Below, piece after piece: positions 19,401 through 29,100 of a DNA stretch of 35,468 bases. The notes below the pieces were generated by a model, which saw only the letters and a program-made list of their open reading frames with translations, made no database searches and was not told the DNA's origin. How positions within the stretch are numbered: the first letter of the stretch is position 1; every line of letters begins with the position of its first letter. This stretch comes from Saprospirales bacterium (GTDB lineage: Bacteria; Bacteroidota; Bacteroidia; Chitinophagales; Saprospiraceae), in NCBI GenBank assembly GCA_003448025.1, contig DLXL01000635.1:7333-42800 (forward strand). The letters run 5' to 3'. The translations under genes were made by a program, and so were the position numbers.

Positions 19401-22117
19401 ATGGTCAGTGTGTAAATGTTTGCACCAAGATTTGCGCAAGTGTAGGTTGTATTGCCTGTTACATGGAAATAGCCACAGTTATCTGTGCTGAAATCATCCA
19501 CCTGGGCAGGCGTTACGGTTACAGAGCCAGCATTGATGGCTGCACTAAGATTCACAGAGAATGGCGCTTTACATTTTGCTACAGGGAATTGGTTATCCAC
19601 CACATTTACATTAAAGGAGCAGGTACCAATGTTTCCTGCTGCATCTACACCTGTGAAAACCACAACAGTAGTACCACCCGGGAAGCTAAATCCGGAAGGG
19701 AAATTAGATGACAGAGAAATAGGACCCGGGCAATTGTCTGTTGCAGTTGCATTTGGCCAGGTAGCTTTAGCGGTACAGCTACCAATTAAAAGTGGATTTA
19801 CCGTAGGCATTGGGCAGGTAAGTACAGGTGCTGTTTGGTCCTGTACACTTACCGTAAAATTGCATACTGCAATATTTCCGGCATCATCTGTTGCACGAAC
19901 GGCCACGGTGTTGTTGCCAGCTGTGAAAACATGACCGCTCAAATTAACCGGATTTGAAGTAAAGGTGCCAAGCGGTACAAATCCACCTCCATTTACCTGA
20001 TAATCAAAAACCAAACCGCAAGGATCGGCTGTGTTATCATAATACTCCAAAGTGGATGGAGATGGCGGGAAGTTAACGGTAGCATTGAAAATCAAGCCTG
20101 GAACAGTTGCCTGGCAACTGGCATTGGCAGCCACTACAAAAGTAGCCGGGCAGCCAATTTGTGGCAGGGTATTGTCCACCAGAAACACTGTTGCTGTGCA
20201 GGTAGCTGTATTTCCAGCATTGTCAGTCACATAAAGCGTAACCACATTGTTACCCAATTGGGTGCAAGGCAATACGCTTTCGTTAACCATCATGGTAGCT
20301 GGATTGTCTGTAGTCATATCAGAGATGCCACAGTTATCAGTGGAGCCATTGTTGATTAAGGCAGGTGTCACAATTCCTGAATTCAGGAAAGGATCGATTG
20401 CCAGAGAAACCGTAGAAAGTACGCAATTAGCCGTTGGGGGTTCATTTTCAGCAACATTTACGGTTACCGTAACTGGAGTGATATTGCCAAAGGCATCTTC
20501 AAATTCATAGGTAATAACCGTAGTTCCAACTTCGAATTCAGCCGAAACCGGTGTTACCCAATGAAGCGGGTTGTTCGCATTATATGGATATGGAGTAACA
20601 CCATTGGTCGTAAAGAACGTAGGATCTTCATTGCAGGTAAGGCCGGGGCAATTGATAGAAACCGTATCATTTTCCGTCAAGGTAATAACGCCACTGCAAT
20701 CCGTTGCATTGTGTGTCAAAGGACTTGGGCGATACCATGTAACACTCTGAGAACAGGAACCAGGAGCGGTATTAACATTGAACACCGGTTGGAAAGAAAC
20801 AACACCTGGAGGAAGCGCAACAACCGTTGGAGGTGTTACATCATTTACTGTTACCGTAAATGAACAGGTAGAAACCAATGCTGCCGCATCCGTAGCGCTC
20901 CAGGTTACAACCGTAGAGCCTACGTTAAAAATGGCTCCATTCAATGTTGTCAGACCATTGTAGCCAGGGGTACTTGTTATCACCGGCTGACCGGCGATAA
21001 GGCTGCAGTTGTCACTTGCCGTTGCATTAAAGGTATTGTCTGTAACGGTGTAGTTGCAGGCAGGTGAACCGGCTGCATTGACCACTTTATTGGTGGGGCA
21101 ATTAATAACCGGCGCATCGTTGTCGTTCACTGTTACGGTAAAATTGCAGTTCACTGCAGGATTTACGCCATCACTTGCAGTATAAGTTACTGTAGTAACG
21201 CCCAACTGAAAAGTTGTGCCACTGGCATTATTAATACCAGTCAGAGGAGAAGAAACAGATGTTGGGGCGGAGGCCGTCCAGGTAACAGAAACTATGGAGC
21301 AATTATCAGAGTAAGTAGCGCCGATTCCATTTACCACGCGGGAGCATGTATTAGAAGGGTCAGTAGTAGTAACTACAGCAGCCGGGCAAGTCAGAGAAGG
21401 TGCCGTTGCATCGCTTACGTTAACCGTAATCAACGGAGCTACGGTTTGATTCCCGGAAGCGTCGGTGATACGCCATTGGATGGAATGCGCACCAACACCA
21501 GAGAGAACCTGGCCAACAACACTGCTTCCGGTTACCCAGCCGGCATTGTCAATATTATACTGAATCACTGCGTTTGGGCAGTTATCATTAGATGTCAAAT
21601 AATTCAGAGTAGCGGCATCTCCACCTACAATGGTATATTGGCAGGAGCCAGCAGGCGCTGCGTCCGCATTACGCGCATGTGGACCTGCATTGGTGGTAAT
21701 CGTTGGGAAAATATTGTCAATCACATTGACCGTGATGGGAATGATGGTTGCACCAGGACCCATATCATCCGTAATCAAAGGCAGGCCGCCAACCCGTACG
21801 TGCCAGGAGTGTGGTGAAGTGGCAACATCACTGCAGTCAAAACTAATAGGCGTATTATTAAAAGACGCCAGATTGGCCGGCGTCTGGCTGAGCCAATAAT
21901 CGCATGCTGCATTTTTGGTGAATCCGTTGCCATTTAAAACGGCATTAGTTAGATTAACATTACCAGTTCCATCCAGCGTGAGGTTAATTACCACAGGTCC
22001 GGGAGGAAAGGAGACGAAATCTTCGCACTGCGCATGCACGCCGGTCACGGTGACGAGCGACAAACACAGCATGAGCAGCCCTTGCGCCCATCGGCGCTGA
22101 GTTGTTGAGATGGTCAT
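13430..22117 (-). CDS. Giant HYR-repeat surface protein with SprB repeat, X-dockerin-like and cohesin-like modules, T9SS type A sorting domain
   Basis: About 2,895 residues. The ATG at 22117 begins a signal peptide (MTISTTQRRWAQGLLMLCL, cleaved near VHAQC); the frame is open to 22285, but those 56 codons lack signal-peptide character. About 22-23 HYR/Ig-like modules (to about residue 2235) alternate between the classic form (CPxxxxV, DNC, ATDxxGNxxTCSFTVTV) and a second form with N-N-G-S-x-D-N-C-G. Then come one SprB repeat (2237-2317), cohesin-like (2322-2449), an Ig/CNA-B-like X module (about 2459-2515), a dockerin-like module (2519-2572, with DVNGDFRVNLADYALVQ as a Ca-loop), a second cohesin-like module (2669-2795) and a type A sorting domain (2805-2895, NQPNPFSAETTISFRLPE). 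Predicted exported through T9SS and retained at the surface. Shares its C-terminal order with the protein encoded at 23106-33296. Confidence 0.92.
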   Translation of the reverse strand: MTISTTQRRWAQGLLMLCLSLVTVTGVHAQCEDFVSFPPGPVVINLTLDGTGNVNLTNAVLNGNGFTKNAACDYWLSQTPANLASFNNTPISFDCSDVATSPHSWHVRVGGLPLITDDMGPGATIIPITVNVIDNIFPTITTNAGPHARNADAAPAGSCQYTIVGGDAATLNYLTSNDNCPNAVIQYNIDNAGWVTGSSVVGQVLSGVGAHSIQWRITDASGNQTVAPLITVNVSDATAPSLTCPAAVVTTTDPSNTCSRVVNGIGATYSDNCSIVSVTWTASAPTSVSSPLTGINNASGTTFQLGVTTVTYTASDGVNPAVNCNFTVTVNDNDAPVINCPTNKVVNAAGSPACNYTVTDNTFNATASDNCSLIAGQPVITSTPGYNGLTTLNGAIFNVGSTVVTWSATDAAALVSTCSFTVTVNDVTPPTVVALPPGVVSFQPVFNVNTAPGSCSQSVTWYRPSPLTHNATDCSGVITLTENDTVSINCPGLTCNEDPTFFTTNGVTPYPYNANNPLHWVTPVSAEFEVGTTVITYEFEDAFGNITPVTVTVNVAENEPPTANCVLSTVSLAIDPFLNSGIVTPALINNGSTDNCGISDMTTDNPATMMVNESVLPCTQLGNNVVTLYVTDNAGNTATCTATVFLVDNTLPQIGCPATFVVAANASCQATVPGLIFNATVNFPPSPSTLEYYDNTADPCGLVFDYQVNGGGFVPLGTFTSNPVNLSGHVFTAGNNTVAVRATDDAGNIAVCNFTVSVQDQTAPVLTCPMPTVNPLLIGSCTAKATWPNATATDNCPGPISLSSNFPSGFSFPGGTTVVVFTGVDAAGNIGTCSFNVNVVDNQFPVAKCKAPFSVNLSAAINAGSVTVTPAQVDDFSTDNCGYFHVTGNTTYTCANLGANIYTLTISDAAMNQSTCSTTITVVDNTAPTFTCPANVTVNANAVCQSTITGTATASDNCGVAKYEYDLNPPAAVNYTLLNNGATANLTNIPAMALGTTTVTLRAVDASNNSSTCTFTVTVRDVTPPVFAGVPANVTVNCDAIPAVTNPTATDNCGTANVVYQGQTFSAGTCLFTITRTWMASDNAVPSNTITVSQVITVQDVTGPVFNAAYLPNPVNINVAGPGICTGNYTLTVTTTGVTPNVTDACNGISGITYSLVPASGMSSSGNLTNNAGTYTLPVSSFPIGTNVVTLTASDGCGRTSTKVVNIVVTDNQPPVFSGNYGPAPALYHCGKVFTLPNTTNNCDQLFQWTRPQVNEITDCGLMNITEAINNQSVQSFINLISPYNTNPHGVVTAQFPVGETTVTYTATQGANVSTCSFIVKIVDTQAPTITCPSNTNLNISTGCAAAATVPTYLPATISDNCINNVLVSQTPASGALVSSVVPVVPGNSFTVTLKATDSQPNNLMSAPCSFTVTLIDAQAPQPVINSLPDIVSNCTKDTVFAPAATDCNGTNIVTIYGTPSVQVMMILPPLVPGGPPRYVLNPGTYVITWSYTDPQNNTTTQPQNAFITIDNTPPVAIAQALTLNLSSMGMVSVTSAQVNNGSFDPDQCGPIDIAFQTGIAPNFVYVDTLKFTCANLANNGVNNIVFAAIDFNGNVATFPTTITVKDVTAPSFVNGWTAGQQDTVIQACNEIPPASAYPQTAIDQCDPAVNIVLNSVSTQTASGCTKYSYVINRTWTATDDSGNSITRTQKIVVTDTQAPVYAANTPVSLTFNTAPNALVCNAAVNFNMADFVDDCQDSVDLTITNTLISAPVGNTFIIPSGANISAANYPVGTYVVRFTATDKCGNSSTRDLTVIVKDATPPTAVCINGVSASLQPSGTVVVTVNQFNNNSYDNCSSNLGLLIQRLDTNPLAAPSASLEYNCADADGVTQHGVKLFVSDQNGNMSTCQTYIVIQDNVAPVITCPANKTVQCTDNLAPAVQGIATATDNCPIVADSISFTDVVAGGVGNICQVLTRTWKVVDLADNVTTCQQLLSIQDTIKPVFTILPPNITVSCSDGSVDVVPVGATDNCDLSVIPVLTVDTIAIDQGDCGLFDYTIVRTWTATDDCGNVAVHTRQIKVVDITDPAFAGMPDTIILNTSQFPPNQDCTVPWNFNVGQFLEDCSPDSIILTTNDSPFGDGKLDLSGNYPIGGYNIFFAAVDACGNVGIDSLYVEVRDNSVPTLICNNNVVIALGTNGEATLDAQDIDLGTTDNCALDTLVLSQTQFDCGDLGFQAVTMTATDIYGNTNTCAVQVQITLGNNTGFNLTATGTPETYFGAANGTATAVATGGTGTFSYLWNTPNTDTTAVVNNLPAGSYIITATDVNSGCVSTDTVVIGEGPKVTFTVGTDDGCQGETLSIPVTVDNFIQVSGFSLGLALANGIVGNITGISNVHPSLIGATPGMNSIFWTHQQLGTVNLPNGTVLFNIDIVLGNAPQGSTSAIVESNIPTLVVLQDGTTQAPDVLFNNGSVTITCVANDIELAGDVFTWKAPVKAIPDVTVELNGTIMGSDITALPNADYNFLVPSGANTVTSALKIATQKNQQINVGDMLGIQAHAAQQVSFTSGYQWVAADVNGDFRVNLADYALVQKYVLSNNAHFLNNQGQQVGPDWKFIPESFVFNPLPLGNPQAPQPNPLNNPVPPSNIIHNNVANDFLDDDFTGILMGDVNGSVTPFTGNAGGGAENGEPLKFRLENRAVQAGEVVTIPFKAVDFTDAHAYQLTIGFDPEVFELQDIQTGVLPGLSQDNFGTNYLSDGLLSTLWVGSKPSTFNDNETLFTLTFKAIESVASLSSVLHSSSAITEALAIDGSGNAVPVDFEFVTTVATGEVENKVFALYQNQPNPFSAETTISFRLPESGRATLRIFTAEGRLVKTVVGDFAEGNNTINFRKDDLGASGVFYYELETSRHSDRKKMILID
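14400..14560 (-). other. Dockerin-like module in the 2,895-residue protein
   Basis: The second half carries D-V-N-G-D at loop positions 1, 3 and 5 and Asp at position 12, followed by ALVQKYVL, a textbook dockerin type I calcium loop plus helix. The first half (INVGDMLGIQAHA) keeps the helix but lacks the DxNxD ligands, so it may be a degenerate F-hand. Confidence 0.7.
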
Positions 22118-23105
22118 GGTCAAAAAATTAGTGATTGAGGAAAAAGGTGAGGCGTAGAAAGCCTTTGAGAAGTAGTGTAAGGGACTCTTCATCAATGTAA
22201 CTCGGTTTGGAATGGAAAAATGCGGTTTACAGTTCAAGTTTCGAGTATTTCGTAAGTGATGTTCGTTTGGATCTAACCAGAGCAAAAGGCAGTATACAGA
22301 TCTTGGGATAGTACAGACCTTACAGACGCCACTTCAATCCGGCAAACTTTTCAAAAACGATGGGAAACACCTGAAACCAACCATAAAGGCGGCATGGATT
22401 ATTGGATTAAAATGCGAAGTCTTTCTAAAGTGCCGCTAACAAGACCTGTTTGGACCTGATTTAACTGGCACCCATTCCTTAAGACTTCTTATTGCTCAGA
22501 TAAAAATCACGCAAGATTACGGCTAAAAGTCGCTACCAGGGTAACAATTTTTTATCTGGTTTTCTATCGACCTTTACTTAATCCTTTGGTAGCCAGCAAT
22601 TTGTACATGCAGGCAACCTCAAATAATGATAAATCAGGTCTAATACTTTGGCTTTTTGTCGTCTGGATTGCAGACTTAACTTAAGTTTGCCAAAAACCAT
22701 ACCAATTTTGGTGCAGGTGTTGCTAAAAGTTTTCGATTATAAAGAATCAAATAAAAAAAACCTCTAATTCCATCAATATCTGCTGAACACAGGCAATAAT
22801 TCTGTTTGAGTTTTTAAACTTTTGGAATTAAGTAAGGCCTTTTCCGGCTTTCATTAAACTTTTGGGTTTATATAAAATCTTTCTGTAAGACGACTATTCA
22901 GTCTGGAAGTCACCTAAACATATTAAAAAAATCCTTTTCTTTTCAATTACCTACCGCCAAACAAAAAAGTTGCTCACCAGGAATACCTGGCAAGCAACTT
23001 TTTTTCGTGAATTTTCAGATATCAGGTCTTGGATTCAGTTCCGTTTTGGGAAAATTTCTCTCCCACAACCGGATCCAATGTCTAATGTCTAAAAGTCCAA
23101 TTTCC
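22118..23105. other. Long intergenic region between the two giant type A genes
   Basis: These 988 bases hold no coding region I can support. 22118-22285 is the leader of the 2,895-residue gene, an open frame without coding character. 22286-22962 is AT-rich and presumably contains the promoter for that gene, but no clean TAnnTTTG with a -33 box is visible. A 12-bp direct repeat (TTAAACTTTTGG at 22814 and 22854, 40 bases apart) is the only internal repeat noticed. The strong terminator of the upstream gene lies at 22963-23005. Confidence 0.6.
22963..23005 (-). terminator. Strong terminator of the interrupted giant type A gene
   Basis: AAAAAAGTTGCT (22963-22974) pairs with AGCAACTTTTTT (22993-23004) and CCAGG (22977-22981) with CCTGG (22986-22990), around the loop AATA. 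As in the 3931 hairpin, the two blocks are joined by CA on each side, which become tandem U-G wobbles in minus-strand RNA, giving a continuous 19-bp stem. The minus-strand 3' arm ends in six U. It lies about 100 bases past the stop at 23106. Confidence 0.85.
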
Positions 23106-26100
23106 CTATTTAGCTGTCATCATCTTGATGGTTCGTTTACCCTGAGGGGTTGTCAACTCACAGAAGAGCACCCCATAGAATGACGCGTTTTCCATCTTGA
23201 ACTCCAGTTCATGGTATCCAGCTGTATACTTACGATCGTAAGAGGCCAGCTCTCTGCCACTGATGTCCAGAATGCGAATATGTGCTTCGCACGCTTCCGG
23301 CAGTATAAAGCCAATGGTAGTGGCGTCTACAAATGGATTCGGACGGTTTTGCATCAGCTGAAGCGCCGGGTTACCAAGGGTTGCTGGCGTATTCGCGCTG
23401 GTAGTTTCGGTGAATACCAAACGAACCTTTGTAGGCATGAGTGCGCTGTTAAATGCTGCGCATTCAATTTGCGAATCATCCAGACGAAGTACCTCGCTCA
23501 GTTTCTGACCGCCGGCCAGCACCTTGAATTTCGCGCGGAATACAGCAGTTCCCTCAGGCAGATCCATACCGTTACCGGATGCCCATACGTGGCGCAACTC
23601 ACCCATATCAGCCTGATAAGCACCAAAGTTATCGAGCAGGTTCATGGGCAATGCCGTAAGTGGTTCAAATCCTGCAAACTTCAGGATCGTTGGATCAAAA
23701 TCCATTCCGAACTGATAAGACGCCAGATCCGTGAAATTGGAAGCCGTGAATGTCAATTCAATATCCGTTCCTGCAACCAGTTGCTGATCTTTTACCATCC
23801 ACACCAATGGTGGCAGGCTTTGGATATTTTGTGGATTCGCCCATGGGGCAGCTACGTCGCCAATCTTCATACCGAAGAAGTCGATATTCACAACATCCAA
23901 TCCTGCCAGCGTCACATCCTTGAAATTCGGGAATACAGGCACGCTATTTTGTGCCGTAGCAGGCATGACATAATCAGTAGGCACAAAACGCCAGAACACA
24001 TTAAACACTGCCAGGGCAGTAGGATTACCCGCAAGACATTGTGTGATCAAAGTCGCATCCTGAGTGTTGATAATACCGCTTCTGTTCACATCAGCACATA
24101 CCTTTTTGTATGGATCCGTGATAGTACCCGGCGCAGGACTTGAAATATGCGTATTGATGGCTGAAGCGTCTGCTGCTGTTACACCATTCAAACGATTGAT
24201 GTTTTTCACAGGTGTGACTTTGTAGTTGCCGTTTTGAGGAACGCTCACTTCGTAATTGCCGGCAGCATCAGACAAATCGCTACCACCAAACGCAGGTGTT
24301 GGCAGAATGTTGGTTACATTCACAGTGGCATCTTTTACCCCTGTAGCATCATCGTGTTCCCAAATGATACGGCCGGAGATGGTCAGGCAATTCACAGTCA
24401 CCGTAAAGGAACAGGAAGCTGTATTGCCTACTGCATCTGTTACTGTGTACGTAACCGTAGTTGTACCTTCCAGGAATACTACATTCGCAATAGTACCAGT
24501 GCCGCTTGATTGACCCAGGAAGAAGCCATTCAGTTGGTAGCTAAGTACAGGATCCGGACAGTTGTCGCTGAAACCAATTCCTGTTCCACCATTACCCGCC
24601 GTCCAGGTGCAGGCATACTGTATGGTTTCGATCACCTGTGGCGCTCCTTGTACATTGATGTTTGTTGGGCAGCTGCCAATGACAGGCGCCGTAACATCCA
24701 ATACCGTAATGGTTTGAATCCGCGGAATAGCGGAATTACCACAAGCATCCGTAAGGTACCAGGTACGCGTGATCACATATTTTACCTGGAAATCATTGCC
24801 ATGATTGACTACTTGTGTGTAGTAGGCCTGCAAACCAGGGCCGGAAGGCGTACAGTTGTCGCTTTCGTTCGTCACATCACCAGTAACATTTGTAGAAGCA
24901 TCGTAGGTGCAACCAGCATTCACATTAATGGTAATGTTGGCCGGAGCAGTGAAGGTTGGTGCTACATTATCCACTACAGTTATGGTATGATTGATCAAAG
25001 CAGTATTGCAGTATGCATCCGTTACCTGATACTGGTGGATCACTATGCGAGGGCTGTTCGGGCAACCGGAAGCCATATTGTCAGAGGTGCCAAACAGCGT
25101 AACTGTCACAGGTCCACCGCAGTTATCTGACTCTCCGGTCACCAATTCAACATTTGGTGCAGGAATGGCAGAACTGCAAGTCAGATTGGTATTGGCAATC
25201 AGATTAGCGGTTGGCGGCACATTGTCTGTTACCGAGAACGTAGCAGTAGTTTCATCATAATTGCCGCAGTCATTGGTAGCACGGAAAGTTACAACAACCG
25301 ATTTTGTATGGGTCGTGCAATTTGGCATGCTGTTTTGCAGCATGGTTGCCGGATCCAGTGGCAGGTAAGACCACTGAATATCGTTGCCTGGCGCTACAGC
25401 ATTTCCATGGTTGGTTAACCAGTTGTTCAAATCGGTCTGCCAGTCAACGCAATCTACATTCAGGTCATCAGCCTCATCCGTGATCTCTACCTGGCTTGAC
25501 ATGCCGATGCACAATCCATTATAAACAATGGAGCGACTGTTACCACATTGATCAGTTGCTGTCACAGTAATAGACGCAGGGCAAGTGCCATTCACGGTAG
25601 TTGTAATGTTCAGGTTGCCGTAGGCATCGCAGTTGTCCGTGATCGTTGTACCTGCAACGGCTGCTGCCTGGGCTTGTGCAACTGTTGTGTAGCAAAGTTG
25701 GATATTGCTTGCTGTAAGCACAGGAGCCGTACCATCAATCCGTGTGTAGAAGGTATAAGAGTCTGTATTACCTGCACAATCTTCTACCACTACAGTCACC
25801 TCTGCATTGCAGGTTCCAACAGTGTTCACTGTGTAGATAAGGTCTTCAGCGGCGGTACAATTGTCGCATGCATCAACGGCTTCTAAAGCAGCAGCCTGAG
25901 CAGCAGCTACAGAAGGATAGCAATTGTCGGGCAAGTTGGGGCCACCACCTTCAGAACAGAAGAGTAGAGGCGCTGTGTTATCAATGATGTTATACACACA
26001 AACAAAGAGCGTAGGCTGGGCATTTCCGCAAGCATCTGTCAATTGGAAAGAAACCGTGATCTGCCGAACACAATCGTAGGTATTGTTACCATCATTAAAG

Positions 26101-29100
26101 TCATCAATTACTTCTTCCTCAATGGATACCACCTCAATTTCAATTTCTGAAACTGGGCTGCAATTATCACTAATACAATTCTCAAGTGGGTCAATCGGTA
26201 TGCCTGCCACCGTCCAGGAATCCTGATAATCCAGGACATCACCCACTTCCAGAGAAATGCCTTGTTGGCAATCTGCAGCCGGACCTCCATCAGGGAATGT
26301 ATACAGATTGAGTGGCATGAACTGACACAGCGGGTCGAAGGTTGGCGGCGTGTTGTCGTATACCGTAATCACCTGGGTATATACGGTACTTTGATTACCA
26401 CAATTGTCTATAGCAATCCAGGTATTGGTAAAGGAACCATCACCGGGGCAATCGCCGCTCGGTACGAATTGACCCGTAACCTTTTCGTAGGTCAATTCCA
26501 GGTCACAATTGTCTTCTGACACCGGAGACAAGCTGTTCAGGTAGTCATATCCAATGTTATCAGAGCAGGAGATACCGCCATTCAAGTCGCCCGGTTCGGT
26601 TACCCATTCCGGTGCAGTGTTGTCGTATATATAAACATAGTGGAAGAAAGAAACACTTTCGTTACCACAAGCATCTTCAGCTACCCATTCCGTTACCCAT
26701 TCACCCATGTAATTATATACACACTCCACGTATTCCGTGTAATACCGGTCTACCATGGTATAGGTAATGTTGGTCGAGCAGTTGTCTTCTGCAACTGGCT
26801 GAAGTTCCAGAGCGGCTTCCAGGCCATCTTCATCACTACATTCAATTTCTGTATTGATGTCATAAGGCATAGTTACCCACGTTGGTTCAACATTATCTAC
26901 TATGTTGATCGTTTGGGTAAACACATTAGTGGAAGAGTTTCCACATTCATCATAGGCACGCCACGTACGGGTATAGCCCCCTGCACACGAAGTGATGGGT
27001 GTGGAGGAAACCAGCACAACATCTACTTCACCACAATTATCTTCCGCTTCAGGCTCAAGATCCAACGCTGCTTCTATGGAGCTTAAATCATCGCAGTCAA
27101 TGATACGATCCAATTCATTATCTGCGGATACCCAGGTTGGAACAACATTATCATTTACCGTGATGGTTTGCACCACATCTATGGAGTTACCAGCACAGTC
27201 AAACACGCGGTATGTACGCGTACCATTGCCCGGGCAGGAGGTAGGCAGATTATCTGACACCCAGAAGATGTCTTGTACACCACAGTTGTCAGAAGCTACT
27301 ACATCGCCGGTATTTGGTTCGTCCACTTCATCCAAACAAGTGTAGCTCAGGGTGGTCATCGGCTGTGCTGTAGGCGCCGTATTGTCAATTACGATGTTTT
27401 CATAGGTGTAACTAACGTCGTTCCCGCAGTTATCTGTGAAGGTAAATGTAATATTGTACTCTGTGCACAAGTCCTCAAATAGTCCCACTTCAACACTAGT
27501 TACATCATAGGAAGCCAACAAATCCTCTTCTGAGGTACAGTTATCATATGGATGTGTTGCATTGACCAGGTTGTCATACGCTGCTTGCAATGTTTTGAAG
27601 CATGTGGTATAAACCTCGTCTGGATTCACCCCAGGATCTTCCGTGTCAATGTGTACACCGGTGAATGTAACCGTGGAAGGATTTCCGCAGAAATCGGTCA
27701 CCACCACCATGATCTCAGCCGGGCAACCGCCATTGGAGAATGCATCGAACTGCAGACTACCAGGGCCGCCACAATCATCCCCGGCGTATTGCTCTACGAT
27801 GGAGATTGCAGCATCGAGGGCTTCTTCTTCCGTATCGTAGCAATCACCTTCCATCAACATTCCGATTTGCACAGCGTCAAGTGGGTAGAAGTTCGGGCCT
27901 TCGCTGTCAACGCGTGTGTTATAAGTAACAGAACTGCTTTTACCACAGTCGTCGGTTACCGTCACCGTAATGACCAGACTGCAATCAGGTCCAGAATATG
28001 AAGCTGTATAAGTCAGGTTATTATCACAATCATCTGTAGCTGAAGTTGCCGCTATGGCAGCCTGAACAGCATAATCGTAAATACCATAAGGTGGGTTTGG
28101 AGATTCATCCTCATCATAACATTCATCAATGATGCCTGCTGTAGCTACGGGTGGGGTGCGGTCGATAGTCACATAAAAGGTTGTATTAATGGCCGGTGCA
28201 AGATTATTGCAGGCATCCCTTACCACCAGTACAATCACGCCATTGCAGCCAGAGGTATCACTGGCCATAGCATTATATGAAACGGTAATACCTAACTGCG
28301 GAGTACAGTTGTCCTGTTTTGTAGCATTGGCACGGGCAAGAGCAGCATTTACGGCAGCTAGTCCCGTTGGGTACCAGGATGCCAGACCACTTGTGTTGAT
28401 CGTAGGCGGAATGTTATCCTCAACCGTGATGGTATGTGTTACGTAAGTAGTATTACCAGCTTCGTCTGTTACAGAATATACCCGGTTGATGATCTGTGGA
28501 TTGCCGGCGCAACCAGAGCCTGTGGAAGTAGACAGGCCCGGTTCATAAGCAACTACAGGATCTGTCGGACAGTTGTCATCCTCGTCTATTACAACAGCCG
28601 GATTTGGTGCAGGTATAGCACTCAGGCATTGTAAACTTAATGGAGCAGGATTGCTGGCCGTTGGCGGTATTTGATCAACAATAATCGTAATCAGATATGG
28701 TTCACTTTCACAACCATACTGGCTGTTACTTAGTACCAATGTGCCATGATACGAGCCTGAAAGCAGTCCGTTTGGAACCGGAATCTGAATTTGGCCATCA
28801 TTCGGATCGAATACACCATCCCAGGTATCCGGGAACCCGGCAGCTTCTGCCAATGCATCAAAATCAATGATAAAATAATCAGGATTCCCTTCAACGTTGG
28901 TGTAAGTCTGGTAAACAAATGGATCACTCGGACAAATCACAGGATTTGGTCCCAGATCAATGGTGATATTGCTTACCTCAACACTAACACCTGTAAAGTA
29001 ATCCGGAACCTGCGAAAAATTACTGTTGTAAGCTTCCAGCAAATCATTAGATTGAGGAATGTTATAGACACCTGCTGCGCCAATGGCACGCAACGTATAG

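Noticed and set aside
22118..22285. Extended start for the 2,895-residue protein at 22285
   Set aside because: The extra 56 codons have no signal-peptide or domain character, and an ideal signal peptide begins at the ATG at 22117.
22814..22865. Repeated TTAAACTTTTGG as promoter pair or mobile-element end
   Set aside because: Only two 12-bp copies, no target-site duplication, no exact TAnnTTTG match and no plus-strand gene downstream.
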